Below are positions 18,915 through 27,859 of a stretch of DNA of 64,000 nucleotides, piece by piece (positions within the stretch are counted from its first letter, which is position 1; every line of letters begins with the position of its first letter). The stretch is from Halomonas gemina (GTDB lineage Bacteria; Pseudomonadota; Gammaproteobacteria; Pseudomonadales; Halomonadaceae), in assembly GCF_023554995.1 (NCBI RefSeq), contig NZ_JAMJPK010000002.1, positions 186,001 through 250,000 on the forward strand, given 5' to 3'. The notes under the pieces were generated by a model that was given only the letters and a program-made list of their open reading frames with translations, was not told the DNA's origin and searched no databases. The position numbers and the translations under genes were made by a program.

Positions 18915-20492
18915 ATGACCGACATTCACGCCCACAAGATCCTGATCCTCGACTTCGGCTCCCAGTACACCCAGCTGATAGCCCGCCGGGTGCGCGAGAT
19001 CGGCGTCTACTCCGAGGTTCGCGCCTTCGATATCACCGAGGCCGAGATCCGCGAGTATGCCCCCAACGGCATCATTCTCGCCGGCGGCCCGGAGTCCGTC
19101 ACCGAGCTGGACTCGCCACGCGCGCCCCAGTGCGTGTTCGAGATGGGCCTGCCGGTGCTGGGCATCTGCTACGGCATGCAGACCATGGCCGAGCAGCTGG
19201 GCGGCGCAGTGGAGGGCTCCCACGTCCACGAGTTCGGCTACGCCCAGATCCGCCTCGACGCCGAGACGGCGCTGTTCCGCGACATCGCCGACCACATCGA
19301 CCACGCGACCGGCAAGAACCTGCTCGACGTCTGGATGAGCCACGGCGACAAGGTCTCCCGGGTACCCGCCGAGTTCACCGTTACCGCCTCGACCCCCAGC
19401 TGTCCCATCGCCGCCATGGCCTGGGAGGAGAAGCGCTTCTTTGGCGTGCAGTTCCACCCCGAGGTGACCCACACCCTGCAGGGCCTGCGCATCCTCGAGC
19501 ACTTCGTGCTGGAGATCTGCGGCGCCGAGCGCCTCTGGACCCCGGCCCAGATCATCGAGGACCAGATCGCCCGGGTGCGCGAGCAGGTGGGCGAGAGCCA
19601 CGTGCTGCTCGGCCTCTCCGGCGGCGTGGACTCCTCGGTGGTGGCGGCACTCCTGCACCGCGCCATCGGCGACCAGCTGACCTGCGTGTTCGTCGATAAC
19701 GGCCTGCTGCGCAAGGCCGAGGGCGACCAGGTGATGGAGACCTTCGCCCGCCACATGGGCGTGAAGGTGATCCGCGTGGATGCCGAGAAGCTGTTCCTCG
19801 ACAAGCTGAAGGGTGAGGCCGACCCCGAGGCCAAGCGCAAGATCATCGGCAACACCTTCATCGACGTCTTCGATGATGAGGCCGGCAAGATCGAGGGCGT
19901 GGACTTCCTGGCCCAGGGCACCATCTACCCGGACGTGATCGAGTCTGCCGCCAGCAAGACCGGCAAGGCCCACGTGATCAAGTCGCACCACAACGTCGGT
20001 GGCCTGCCCGAGACAATGAAGCTCAAGCTCGTCGAGCCGCTGCGCGAGCTGTTCAAGGACGAGGTGCGCAAGCTCGGCGTCGAGCTCGGCCTGCCCTACG
20101 ACATGGTCTACCGCCACCCCTTCCCGGGGCCGGGCCTGGGCGTGCGCATCCTCGGCGAGGTGAAGAAGGAGTACGCCGACATCCTGCGCGAGGCCGATGC
20201 CATCTTCATCGAGGAGCTGCACAAGGCGGACTGGTACCACAAGACCAGCCAGGCCTTCGCCGTCTTCCTGCCGGTGCGCTCCGTCGGCGTGGTCGGCGAC
20301 GCCCGCCGCTACGAGTGGGTGATCGCCCTGCGCGCCGTGGAGACCATCGACTTCATGACCGCCCGCTGGGCGCACCTGCCCTACGAGCTGCTGGAGACCG
20401 TCTCCAACCGCATCATCAACGAGATCACCGGCGTCTCCCGCGTGACCTACGACGTCAGCAGCAAGCCGCCCGCGACGATCGAGTGGGAGTGA
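18915..20492 (+). CDS. guaA: GMP synthase (glutamine-hydrolysing) GuaA
   Basis: This 525-residue enzyme aminates XMP to GMP. The class I glutamine amidotransferase domain has the nucleophile in [17 protein letters not shown] and the His/Glu pair in [12 protein letters not shown]. The ATP pyrophosphatase domain has the P-loop [20 protein letters not shown]. The C-terminal dimerisation domain ends [17 protein letters not shown], exactly as in the family. The ATG at 18915 follows AAAGGAAAGG. It is the second gene of a guaBA pair. Confidence 0.97.
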   Translation: MTDIHAHKILILDFGSQYTQLIARRVREIGVYSEVRAFDITEAEIREYAPNGIILAGGPESVTELDSPRAPQCVFEMGLPVLGICYGMQTMAEQLGGAVEGSHVHEFGYAQIRLDAETALFRDIADHIDHATGKNLLDVWMSHGDKVSRVPAEFTVTASTPSCPIAAMAWEEKRFFGVQFHPEVTHTLQGLRILEHFVLEICGAERLWTPAQIIEDQIARVREQVGESHVLLGLSGGVDSSVVAALLHRAIGDQLTCVFVDNGLLRKAEGDQVMETFARHMGVKVIRVDAEKLFLDKLKGEADPEAKRKIIGNTFIDVFDDEAGKIEGVDFLAQGTIYPDVIESAASKTGKAHVIKSHHNVGGLPETMKLKLVEPLRELFKDEVRKLGVELGLPYDMVYRHPFPGPGLGVRILGEVKKEYADILREADAIFIEELHKADWYHKTSQAFAVFLPVRSVGVVGDARRYEWVIALRAVETIDFMTARWAHLPYELLETVSNRIINEITGVSRVTYDVSSKPPATIEWE

Positions 20493-20607
20493 TCGGCCAT
20501 TTCCGGCATCCCCGAGTGAGACGTCCAGGTTCCGCGTCAGCGCGCTACGTTGCACGAACAACCGTATCGCCAGGACGCGGATCATGCCGCATCTGTTGCT
20601 CATTATG

Positions 20608-20626
20608 GCCCCCGCGATGTGGGGGC
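20608..20626 (+). other. Stem-loop downstream of guaA
   Basis: GCCCCC (20608-20613) pairs with GGGGGC (20621-20626) around a seven-base loop. It lies in the 340-base gap between guaA and the porin gene and lacks a T run. The gap otherwise shows a change from GC-rich to AT-rich sequence near 20690 and the two operators listed next. Confidence 0.4.
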
Positions 20627-20725
20627 AGGTCCTGCCGGTCTCCGGTCCGGCTCCTGCCGTAACCTGCCGCCAGGGGCACCTCCAAGACACTGGAAGCATA
20701 TACAGAAGACGAATGTCTAATTCCT

Positions 20726-20745
20726 TCATGAAACCGGTTTCATGA
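20726..20745. promoter_or_regulatory. LacI-family operator O1 (perfect 20-bp palindrome)
   Basis: TCATGAAACCGGTTTCATGA is a perfect palindrome with the central CG and TGAAAC half-sites typical of LacI/GalR-family operators. It lies 88 bases upstream of the porin start. No LacI-family regulator gene is present in the window, so the regulator must be encoded elsewhere. Confidence 0.8.
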
Positions 20746-20783
20746 TCATCAGTAGGGCATTCCTTTGCTATACGTCAGCTCTC

Positions 20784-20803
20784 AAATGAAACCGCTTTCA
20801 TTT
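20784..20803. promoter_or_regulatory. LacI-family operator O2 upstream of the porin
   Basis: AAATGAAA and TTTCATTT are perfect half-sites flanking CCGC, closely matching the first operator. The two centres are 58 bases apart, with a TATACG -10-like element at 20769-20774 between them. The arrangement fits repression by a looped or doubly bound LacI-type protein. Confidence 0.75.
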
Positions 20804-20832
20804 GCTTATGCTCTCAACTTGGTGGAGTTACC

Positions 20833-22146
20833 ATGAAATTAACAAAAATGTCTCTCGCTTTTCTCGCGCTGTCGGCGGGTATGACCTCCATGCCGACTTA
20901 CGCAGAGAAGTCGGAGGGATTCGAGTTCCACGGCTATTTTCGAGCGGGCGTTCTGTTTAACGCGAACGATGATTTCAAGCGTTCAAAATTTCCCGGCTCA
21001 AAAGAGCGTCTGGGGCGGCTGGGTATCGAGTCGGACAATCACTTTGAGCTGGCCCTGCAGAAGAATTTCGAAAACGACAAGAGTCAGCAGGTTCGTATAA
21101 AAACGCGAGCCGGCGCAGATAACTCGCAATATGCCACCAACCAGTTGGGTGCCAATGCCGACGCGGCAAACAGCGAAATCGGCATGGTCGAGACGTATGT
21201 TGAGTTCGATGGTTATACGGAGACCGGCACAGTATGGGGCGGTAAGCGTTTTTATGGCAAAGACAATTACATCTTCATGACTGACTTCTTCTATACCGAT
21301 ATGTCAGGCACTGGTGCGGGTGTCGAAGGGATCGAGCTGGGTGGCAACAAGTGGGATTTTGCTTATATCGCCAGTGATGACTCAGGGGATATGGGGTTCT
21401 GGGGAGACAGCAACAATGTCATGCATGCGGTGCATGTTGGTGTTGACCTGGGAGGTGTCGAATTGCACGCCATGGGTAAGCACCTGCCCGATAACTTCGT
21501 TGAAGAAGACGGTGTATCCAATGAGTACGCCTCCAGTGGCTATGATCTGAGTGCCATCGTTCATTCGGAGAGTGTCTATGGCTTGTCCGAAAAGGGCTTT
21601 ACCAAATATATCGGTCAGGTGGGTAAAGGGCTGGGGTCCGGGCAGTTGCTGGGTGGCACGCTGACAACGTACAACACTTACGCGCCGGGAAGTAACGTAA
21701 CAGGCAACAAGATCACTGGAACCGACTGCGGAACCTCATGCGTGAAAGCAGTGGAAAGCGGTGATATGTCCACGCGTGCGCTGGTCTGGGGTGGATACTT
21801 CTTCGATAACGGTGTCAGCGTGTTCCATTCTCTGCAGGGGCAATATAATGACAAGGAGAATGGAAACACGGACAGCTGGGCGTCGGCGATGGTTCGTCCC
21901 ACGTTTCCCATCAGCGACAACCTGGATTTTGTCACGGAAGCCGGCTATCAGTATAACCGCGAAAAAGATGCTTCAGGTGTAAAATCGACCAGTTACGATT
22001 ACAAGCTGACGGCAGGGCCCAAGCTTAAAGTCGACACCGGTTTTGGTCCGACGCCGGAGATTCGTTTCCTCGCCACCTATCTGGATGGTGATCAGCGCGA
22101 CGAGAGCGACATCATCGTGGGCGTTCAAGCCGACATGTGGTGGTAA
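20833..22146 (+). CDS. LamB-type carbohydrate porin
   Basis: This 437-residue protein has a signal peptide that would be cleaved after about residue 24 (MPTYA). The mature part begins FEFHGYFRAGVLFN, like the LamB/ScrY first strand. The signature segment VWGGKRFYGKDNYIFMTDFFYTDMSGTGAGVEGI matches the LamB loop '[27 protein letters not shown]'. It ends in the aromatic residue pair WW, as outer-membrane beta barrels do. It should carry sugars or oligosaccharides across the outer membrane. Codon and base use are visibly less GC-rich than in the neighbours, two LacI-type operators precede it, and no sugar transport or catabolic gene is adjacent. All of this points to horizontal acquisition or a strongly regulated orphan. 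Confidence 0.85.
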   Translation: MKLTKMSLAFLALSAGMTSMPTYAEKSEGFEFHGYFRAGVLFNANDDFKRSKFPGSKERLGRLGIESDNHFELALQKNFENDKSQQVRIKTRAGADNSQYATNQLGANADAANSEIGMVETYVEFDGYTETGTVWGGKRFYGKDNYIFMTDFFYTDMSGTGAGVEGIELGGNKWDFAYIASDDSGDMGFWGDSNNVMHAVHVGVDLGGVELHAMGKHLPDNFVEEDGVSNEYASSGYDLSAIVHSESVYGLSEKGFTKYIGQVGKGLGSGQLLGGTLTTYNTYAPGSNVTGNKITGTDCGTSCVKAVESGDMSTRALVWGGYFFDNGVSVFHSLQGQYNDKENGNTDSWASAMVRPTFPISDNLDFVTEAGYQYNREKDASGVKSTSYDYKLTAGPKLKVDTGFGPTPEIRFLATYLDGDQRDESDIIVGVQADMWW

Positions 22147-22180
22147 CCACGTACTGAAGCGATATTCATCTCGCTGCCAT

Positions 22181-22210
22181 GGAGCCTGCTTGCAAGCAGG
22201 CTCCTTTTTT
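22181..22210 (+). terminator. Rho-independent terminator of the porin gene
   Basis: GGAGCCTGCTTG (22181-22192) and CAAGCAGGCTCC (22193-22204) form an uninterrupted inverted repeat, followed by six T residues. It lies 34 bases after the porin stop. Confidence 0.92.
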
Positions 22211-22381
22211 CCAACCTGGCAGGTGCGCTTGCCCCCGGATTCTTAGGGCAACCGGGGACAGACCCTCATTCTTGGCTCGAAACAGCCACCGTCGCATAGA
22301 CTGAATGTGCTGATCCCGTGGCCCTGAATCTCGTCTGCTCGCTATGGTGATTGATAGGGCACAGGCCGGGAGGTAATCGCG

Positions 22382-22603
22382 GTGGAACAGCGCGTAAGTC
22401 TGATCACCCTGGGCGTCTGCGACCTGGCGCGGGCGCGGCGCTTCTATGAGGAAGGGCTGGGCTGGCGGGTGGTGAAGCCCGCCAGCCGGGCGGAGTGGGG
22501 CGGGTATTCCGGCTATTTCGCTGACCCCGACGGCCACCTCTGGGAGGTGGCCTACAACCCGGGGTTCCCCATCGATGCCGAGGGCAATACCCGGCTTGGC
22601 TGA
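22382..22603 (+). CDS. Shortened VOC (glyoxalase-like) protein, probable internal deletion
   Basis: The 73-residue product starts with GTG behind a good GGGAGG site. Its N-terminus, VSLITLGVCDLARARRFYEEGLGWR, is the first beta-alpha unit of a vicinal oxygen chelate protein. It then jumps directly to VVKPASRAEWGGYSGYFADPDGHLWEVAYNPGFP, the last strands. Family members are about 120-140 residues, so about 55-60 central residues are missing, while the reading frame stays intact. The remaining fragment lacks half of the metal/active-site architecture. It is either a decaying gene or a miniature protein that would have to work as an oligomer. Confidence 0.65.
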   Translation: MEQRVSLITLGVCDLARARRFYEEGLGWRVVKPASRAEWGGYSGYFADPDGHLWEVAYNPGFPIDAEGNTRLG

Positions 22604-22716
22604 GCGAGGCATCCCGGTGTTACCGCAGGGACGAGGCTTGCCGGGCACCTGACCATGCGCGTCGTCTCCGATGGAGTGGCTACACTGAAAGACACAGCCA
22701 CCGCAGGGAGGACACC

Positions 22717-23163
22717 ATGAGCACTCGCCTGTTACGAGGGTTGATGGCCGGGTTCGCGGCCACTCTGGTCATCTCCTTGATCCTGGTGCTGCGCCTGGCG
22801 GCGGGCATCATACCTTGGTACGACCCCATCGAGGTCATGAACCTGGCCGCTCAGGACCTGCTCGGCGCGCCGGACAGCTACATGCTGGCCTGGGGCATCC
22901 ATTTTGTCGTGGGCACGCTGATCTGGGGGCTGCTGTTCGCGCTGCTGGTCCCTTATCTCCCGGGCCGCACTCCCATCCGGCGGGGCTTGGAGTTCGGCGT
23001 GGGCAGCTGGCTGGTGGTGATGGTCACGGTCTTTCCCCTGGCGGGCTCTGGCCTCTTCGGGCTGGGCTTCGGGCTGGTGGCACCGCTGTCCATGCTGATC
23101 GCCCATCTCATCTTCGGGGCGGTGATTGGGGCCGTCTACGGCTGGGCGGAAGGCGTGCTCTAG
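22717..23163 (+). CDS. Four-helix membrane protein of unknown function (DUF6789-like)
   Basis: The 148-residue product has four hydrophobic segments: about residues 8-30, 58-80, 93-115 and 118-143 (LAWGIHFVVGTLIWGLLFALLVPYL and LIAHLIFGAVIGAVYGWAEG are the clearest). A short periplasmic or cytoplasmic loop, IPWYDPIEVMNLAAQDLLGAP, lies after the first. It resembles small membrane proteins annotated as DUF6789, but I cannot confirm that by eye. CAGGGAGGACACC gives a strong ribosome binding site. No neighbour suggests a role. Confidence 0.75.
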   Translation: MSTRLLRGLMAGFAATLVISLILVLRLAAGIIPWYDPIEVMNLAAQDLLGAPDSYMLAWGIHFVVGTLIWGLLFALLVPYLPGRTPIRRGLEFGVGSWLVVMVTVFPLAGSGLFGLGFGLVAPLSMLIAHLIFGAVIGAVYGWAEGVL

Positions 23164-23230
23164 CACTGGGAGAGGCGGCAAGACAAGGTGGTGGCAACGC
23201 CGAGATCGCTGTCTGATCTTGGCGCGGCTA

Positions 23231-24910
23231 TCAGTGAACCGCCACGCGGTTCCTGCCTTCATGCTTGGCCTGGTACATGGCGGCGTCGGCGCGCTGCATG
23301 ACGGCCTCGATGCGCGCATCGGTGGGCTTGAAGCCGGTGACGCCGATGCTCACCGTGAAGTAGAAGGGCAGCGTCTCGGCCTCGATCGTGGCCTCGGCGA
23401 TCTGGCGCAGCAGGCGCCAGGCGACGGTTCGGGCTTCCTCGGGCGACATGCCGGGCATGATCACCATGAACTCCTCGCCGCCGGTGCGGCAGGGCAGGTC
23501 GCTCTGGCGCAGGCTGTGTCGCAGGGTGTTCGCCAGCAGCCGCAGGCCCTTGTCGCCCTCGGCATGGCCCAGGGTATCGTTGATCGCCTTGAAGCGGTCG
23601 ATGTCGATCATCAACAGGGCCGCTTGGCATGCCTCTTCCTTGACCGATCGGGCGATGCTTCTGGCGGCTTCATCGAAGGAGCGGCGGTTGGCGAGCCCGG
23701 TCAAGGGGTCGGTACTGGCCTTGCGGGCCCAGTCGGCCTCCTGATGCCGTTGCCGGGTGATGTCCCGATACACCCAGAGGTGCCCATGGTACTCGTCGGC
23801 GACGAACAGGGGCGTGTAGGAGCGCTCGAGGAAGCGGCCGTCCGCCATGGCCAGCAGGTCGCGGGTCTGCTTGCGCCTTTCCGCGACGAGCTCCTCGATT
23901 CGCGTCACGAAACCTTCCGGCTCCGCGAAATGGCCCTTGGTGGACTCGGCGGCCTCCCGGCAGTCCATGCCCACGAGCTGCTCGGGAGGCACCTCGAGGC
24001 CGAACAGGTCGCAGAAGGCCTGGTTGGCCACGATCACTCGGCGCTCCTCGTCCTCGAGCAGCAGGCCCACGTCCAGGCCCTCGATGACCACTTCCAGCTG
24101 CCGCTGGGAGACGCGCCGAGCGGTCTCCAGCGCCTTGCGCGGCGTGATGTCGAACTCGCCCATCACGAACATCGGCAGGCCCGTCTTGGGGTCGGTGGCG
24201 CGACACAGGTCGACATGGTGCCAACGCTCGCGGCCGTTGACCCGCATGATTGCCTCCAGCGCGTGTCTCGGTTCGCGCTCGAGCCGCTGGAGGAGCTGCT
24301 CGGCCATGGCGTGATCCGCGAAGCAGGCGTCGAAGGAGCTCAGGCCCTGGCGTGCCTCGAGCGCGGCCGGATTGCGCACCAGCAGGCGCCCCTGGCCGTC
24401 GAACACCGAGACCATCATGGGCGTGTGCCGGATGGCTTCCAGGGCACGCAGGCTGGAGGCATCCAGGGAGATGTCGCTTTCCATCCCTTCCACCAGCATG
24501 CCGGTTCGTCCATCGTTCATGACGACAGGGCTGCAGCGACAGTGCAGCGAGATGGCCTCTTCGCCGGGGTAGAAGCTCCAGTGTTCATCGATGACCTCTC
24601 CCCGCGCCAGGCGCGGGAGGTAGTCCGCCAGGCGTCGCCGCGTTGCCTCGCTCATCGTCGAGGAGAAGTCGCGGGCATAGAGCGCCTGGGGCGTTGTCGC
24701 CTCCCAGAGCCGCAAGGCGGCGGCATTGGCATAGTGCATCCGCTCCTGCTCGATATCGAAGATCCAGACCGGGGTATGGAGCCGATCGAGCAGGGCGGCC
24801 TGGTCGCGGATAGCCGTCTGAGGGGCGTTATGGAAGGTGGTCACGATATCGGAGGGGCCCTTGCGGTGGTCGAGGGTATCCGTCGTCGGTGTCGATTCAT
24901 CGCGAGTCAT
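23231..24910 (-). CDS. Diguanylate cyclase with PAS domains
   Basis: This 559-residue soluble protein has three PAS-like regions (about residues 38-150, 160-275 and 290-400) and a C-terminal GGDEF domain. The active-site signature is GGEEF at about residue 478, preceded at the correct spacing by RQSD, the RxxD product-inhibition site. It should make cyclic di-GMP from two GTP under feedback control. The third PAS region, with VIVANQAFCDLFGLE, is followed by a PAC-like HGHLWVYRDITRQRHQE segment. No signal peptide or membrane helix is visible, so the stimulus is cytoplasmic. It is divergent from the LHPP-like phosphatase gene. Confidence 0.92.
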   Translation of the reverse strand: MTRDESTPTTDTLDHRKGPSDIVTTFHNAPQTAIRDQAALLDRLHTPVWIFDIEQERMHYANAAALRLWEATTPQALYARDFSSTMSEATRRRLADYLPRLARGEVIDEHWSFYPGEEAISLHCRCSPVVMNDGRTGMLVEGMESDISLDASSLRALEAIRHTPMMVSVFDGQGRLLVRNPAALEARQGLSSFDACFADHAMAEQLLQRLEREPRHALEAIMRVNGRERWHHVDLCRATDPKTGLPMFVMGEFDITPRKALETARRVSQRQLEVVIEGLDVGLLLEDEERRVIVANQAFCDLFGLEVPPEQLVGMDCREAAESTKGHFAEPEGFVTRIEELVAERRKQTRDLLAMADGRFLERSYTPLFVADEYHGHLWVYRDITRQRHQEADWARKASTDPLTGLANRRSFDEAARSIARSVKEEACQAALLMIDIDRFKAINDTLGHAEGDKGLRLLANTLRHSLRQSDLPCRTGGEEFMVIMPGMSPEEARTVAWRLLRQIAEATIEAETLPFYFTVSIGVTGFKPTDARIEAVMQRADAAMYQAKHEGRNRVAVH

Positions 24911-25161
24911 CGCAGATTACCGCGTTTCACAAACCGTAACCTTATCACTGGATGAGAGATGCATCAGCCCTCTGTGCCATGAACGCCGTCAATATGGATG
25001 AGATTGTCATCTCCCCCGCAGCGTCATGCCGCGATTGGCCCCATTGGCGGTACGCCTTCGTGACGTCCGTGATGATATTACCCGCCTCCGCGCGACGCGA
25101 TGCCCGGCTGATCGCGCTTCCAGGGGCTAGGCTGGTGGAAATCCCTTGTCAGGAAACGACC

Positions 25162-25956
25162 ATGCTCAAGGCGGTACTGCTCGATATCAGTGGCGTATTG
25201 ACCGAGGATGGCGAGGCCCTGCCCGGCGCCGTGGAGGCGGTGGCGCGGCTTCAGGCGAGCGGCCTGGCGCTTCGTTTTCTCACCAACACCTCACGCAAGA
25301 CCTCGGCAGCGGTCTGCGAGGAGCTGCAGCGGCTTGGCTTCGCCGTGGAGCCGGCGCAGGTGTTCACCGCCCCGGGGGCGATCCGTCGCTATCTCGAGCG
25401 CCATCGGCTCTGCCCCTACCTGCTGATCCACGAGCGACTCGAGCCGGAGTTCGCCGGCCTGCCCCGGGGCGAGCCCAACGCCGTGGTGCTCGGCGATGCC
25501 GAGCAGCGCCTGGACTATGCCCACCTCGACGAGGCCTTCCGGCTGCTGCTGGACGGCGCACCGCTGCTCGCCGTGGGTACCAATCGCTACTTCCGCCAGG
25601 CGGGGACGCTGCACCTGGATGCGGGGCCCTTCGTGCGTGCCCTGGAGTACGCCGTCGGTATCGAGGCGCGAGTGCTGGGCAAGCCCACGGGCGACTTCTT
25701 CCGCACCGTGCTCGAGGAGGCCGGGGTGGCGCCCGGCGAGGCGCTGATGGTGGGCGATGACGTGGAGTGCGATGTGGCCGCCGCCATGGCGGTTGGCCTG
25801 CAGGCGTGCCTGGTGCGCTCCGGCAAGTATCGCCCGGGCGACGAGGCGCGGGCGCCTGAGGCACGCTGCGAGGCAAGCCTGGCCGACCTGGTCGAGGTGC
25901 TGGCTGGTCGGCAAGGAGTCGCAGCGCCAGACAGCGACGGCACACCACCGCATTGA
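25162..25956 (+). CDS. HAD-type phosphatase of the LHPP/TIGR01458 family
   Basis: The 264-residue protein starts MLKAVLLDISGVLTEDG, which holds HAD motif I. Motif II is LTNTSRKT, the motif III lysine is in VLGKPTGDFF, and motif IV is MVGDDVECDVAAAM. This set is characteristic of phospholysine phosphohistidine inorganic pyrophosphate phosphatase (LHPP) and its bacterial relatives, which act on small phosphates or on phosphohistidine. The cap domain lies between motifs II and III. The ATG at 25162 follows CAGGAAACGACC and gives the family start. The gene is divergent from the diguanylate cyclase gene. Confidence 0.88.
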   Translation: MLKAVLLDISGVLTEDGEALPGAVEAVARLQASGLALRFLTNTSRKTSAAVCEELQRLGFAVEPAQVFTAPGAIRRYLERHRLCPYLLIHERLEPEFAGLPRGEPNAVVLGDAEQRLDYAHLDEAFRLLLDGAPLLAVGTNRYFRQAGTLHLDAGPFVRALEYAVGIEARVLGKPTGDFFRTVLEEAGVAPGEALMVGDDVECDVAAAMAVGLQACLVRSGKYRPGDEARAPEARCEASLADLVEVLAGRQGVAAPDSDGTPPH

Positions 25957-26100
25957 CGGCCCGCGTTTCCCCGCCAGGGGCGGCCGGGTATCGCGGCAGC
26001 TGGCGCCCGCCGCCCGGGTACACCACGCTTCAACGACGTCCGTGCGAAGGCGCCCCATCCGCGCCCTTCCCGGCATCAACTCGATCAGGAGCCCGTCACC

Positions 26101-27672
26101 ATGAGCCAACCCGTCATCGCCGACAACAAGCCCGTCCAGGTGAAGCTGACGAAGGGCAAGGAGTACGCCTTCTGCCGCTGCGGGCGCTCGGCCGACCAGC
26201 CGTTCTGCGATGGCTCCCACGCCGGCACCGGGTTCACGCCCAAGAGCTTCGTCGCCGAGCAGGATGGCGAGGCCCCCCTCTGCCAGTGCAAGCACACCGC
26301 CGATGCCCCCTTCTGCGACGGCACCCACCAGCAGTTTGCCGATGACCAGGTGGGCAAGGAGGGCCCCGGGGAGGAGCAGGGTGAGGGCGAGAGCGATGAG
26401 TCGCCGCAGGCCAAGGCCCCGGAGGCCAAGGCGACCGAGGAGGAGCCTACGGTGGCGTTCATCCATCGGCTGGCCCGGGAGGGGCTCGAGCAGATGGGGC
26501 CCCATGGCCCGACCACCGCCATGGGGGTGCCGCGCCACACCCTGCCGCACTGGGACGACCTGCAGATCATGGCCGCCCAGCTGGCGACCCAGCCACTGAT
26601 GGAGGAGGCCGAGGTCGCCTCCGAGCTGGTCATCGGCCCCGAGGCCAACAAGCCGCTGACCCTCGGCATGCCGCTGTTCGTCTCGGACATGAGCTTCGGG
26701 GCCCTCTCCGAGGAGGCCAAGATTGCCCTGGCGCGCGGCGCCGAGCTGGCCGGCACCGGCATCTGTTCCGGGGAAGGCGGCATGCTGCCGGAGGAGCAGC
26801 AGGAGAACTCCCGCTACTTCTACGAGCTGGCCAGCGCCCGCTTCGGTTATCGGGAGGCGCTGCTCGAGAAGGTCCAGGCCTTTCACTTCAAGGGCGGGCA
26901 GGGCGCCAAGACCGGCATCGGCGGCCATCTGCCGGGCAACAAGAACACCGGCAGGATCTCCCAGGTGCGCGGCATCCCGGAGGGCGAACCCGCGGTCTCG
27001 CCGCCCACCTTCCAGGACCTGCACACGGTGCAGGACTTCCGGCGCTTCGCCGACCGGGTACGGGAGGTCACCGGCGGCATCCCGGTGGGCTTCAAGCTGA
27101 GTGCCAACCACATCGAGCGGGATATCCAGTTCGCCCTCGATGCCGGTGCAGACTACCTCATCCTCGACGGGCGCGGCGGAGCTACCGGCGCGGCACCGGC
27201 ACTCTTTCGCGACCACATCAGCGTGCCCACCATCCCGGCCCTGGCCCGCGCCCGGCGCCACCTGGACGCGCAGGGCGCCAGCGGCCGGGTCACCCTGATC
27301 GTCACCGGCGGGTTGCGCCTACCGAGCGACTTTGTGAAGGCCATGGCCCTCGGGGCGGACGGCATTGCCATCGCCAACAGCGCCATCCAGTCGATCGGCT
27401 GCGTGGCCGCGCGGATCTGCAACACCAACAACTGTCCGGCCGGCGTCGCCACCCAGCGCAAGGACCTGCGCCAGCGGCTGGACGTCGACACGTCCGCCCG
27501 CCAGCTACAGAACTTCCTCGAGGCCTCCGTCTCGCTGATGCAGGTCATGGCGCGGGCCTGCGGCCACGACCGCCTGGACCAGTTCAACCGCGAGGACCTG
27601 GCCACCTGGCACCGCGAGATGGCCCTGCTGAGCGGGGTGCGCTACGCGGGCCTGCTGGACCCGCGTGGCTGA
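26101..27672 (+). CDS. CDGSH iron-sulfur / glutamate synthase-domain fusion protein
   Basis: The 523-residue protein has two CDGSH-type iron-sulfur motifs at its N-terminus: C25-x-C27...C36...H40 and C61-x-C63...C72...H76. Each is the 3Cys-1His ligand set of a [2Fe-2S] cluster. An acidic, low-complexity linker follows at about residues 83-115. The rest, from about residue 120, is a glutamate synthase FMN/Fe-S-type TIM barrel with GGQGAKTGIGGHLPG, LILDGRGGATGAAP and a cysteine cluster CVAARICNTNNCPAGVATQ that would bind a 3Fe-4S cluster. There is no glutaminase domain, so it is not a full GltB. It is probably an FMN oxidoreductase fed with electrons through the CDGSH domains; its substrate is unknown. 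Confidence 0.88.
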   Translation: MSQPVIADNKPVQVKLTKGKEYAFCRCGRSADQPFCDGSHAGTGFTPKSFVAEQDGEAPLCQCKHTADAPFCDGTHQQFADDQVGKEGPGEEQGEGESDESPQAKAPEAKATEEEPTVAFIHRLAREGLEQMGPHGPTTAMGVPRHTLPHWDDLQIMAAQLATQPLMEEAEVASELVIGPEANKPLTLGMPLFVSDMSFGALSEEAKIALARGAELAGTGICSGEGGMLPEEQQENSRYFYELASARFGYREALLEKVQAFHFKGGQGAKTGIGGHLPGNKNTGRISQVRGIPEGEPAVSPPTFQDLHTVQDFRRFADRVREVTGGIPVGFKLSANHIERDIQFALDAGADYLILDGRGGATGAAPALFRDHISVPTIPALARARRHLDAQGASGRVTLIVTGGLRLPSDFVKAMALGADGIAIANSAIQSIGCVAARICNTNNCPAGVATQRKDLRQRLDVDTSARQLQNFLEASVSLMQVMARACGHDRLDQFNREDLATWHREMALLSGVRYAGLLDPRG

Positions 27673-27859
27673 AGGCCGGGATCCCCGCTTTCCCGGTAAC
27701 GACATCAGCCGGCCCCGCGCCGGCCCACCCCGCCGGGAAGCGTCGTCGGGTAGCCGGCTGTAAGCCCTCGCGTGGTTAGCCCCGGGCGGGTCGACTATCG
27801 TCAAGGGAGGGGAAGGACTCTCCAGGGGCAAGGAGGCCCCGGGGTTCGGAGGCCGCACC

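Noticed and set aside
23126..24955. A 609-residue plus-strand frame opposite the diguanylate cyclase.
   Set aside because: It is a shadow of the PAS-GGDEF gene, which has a complete active site.
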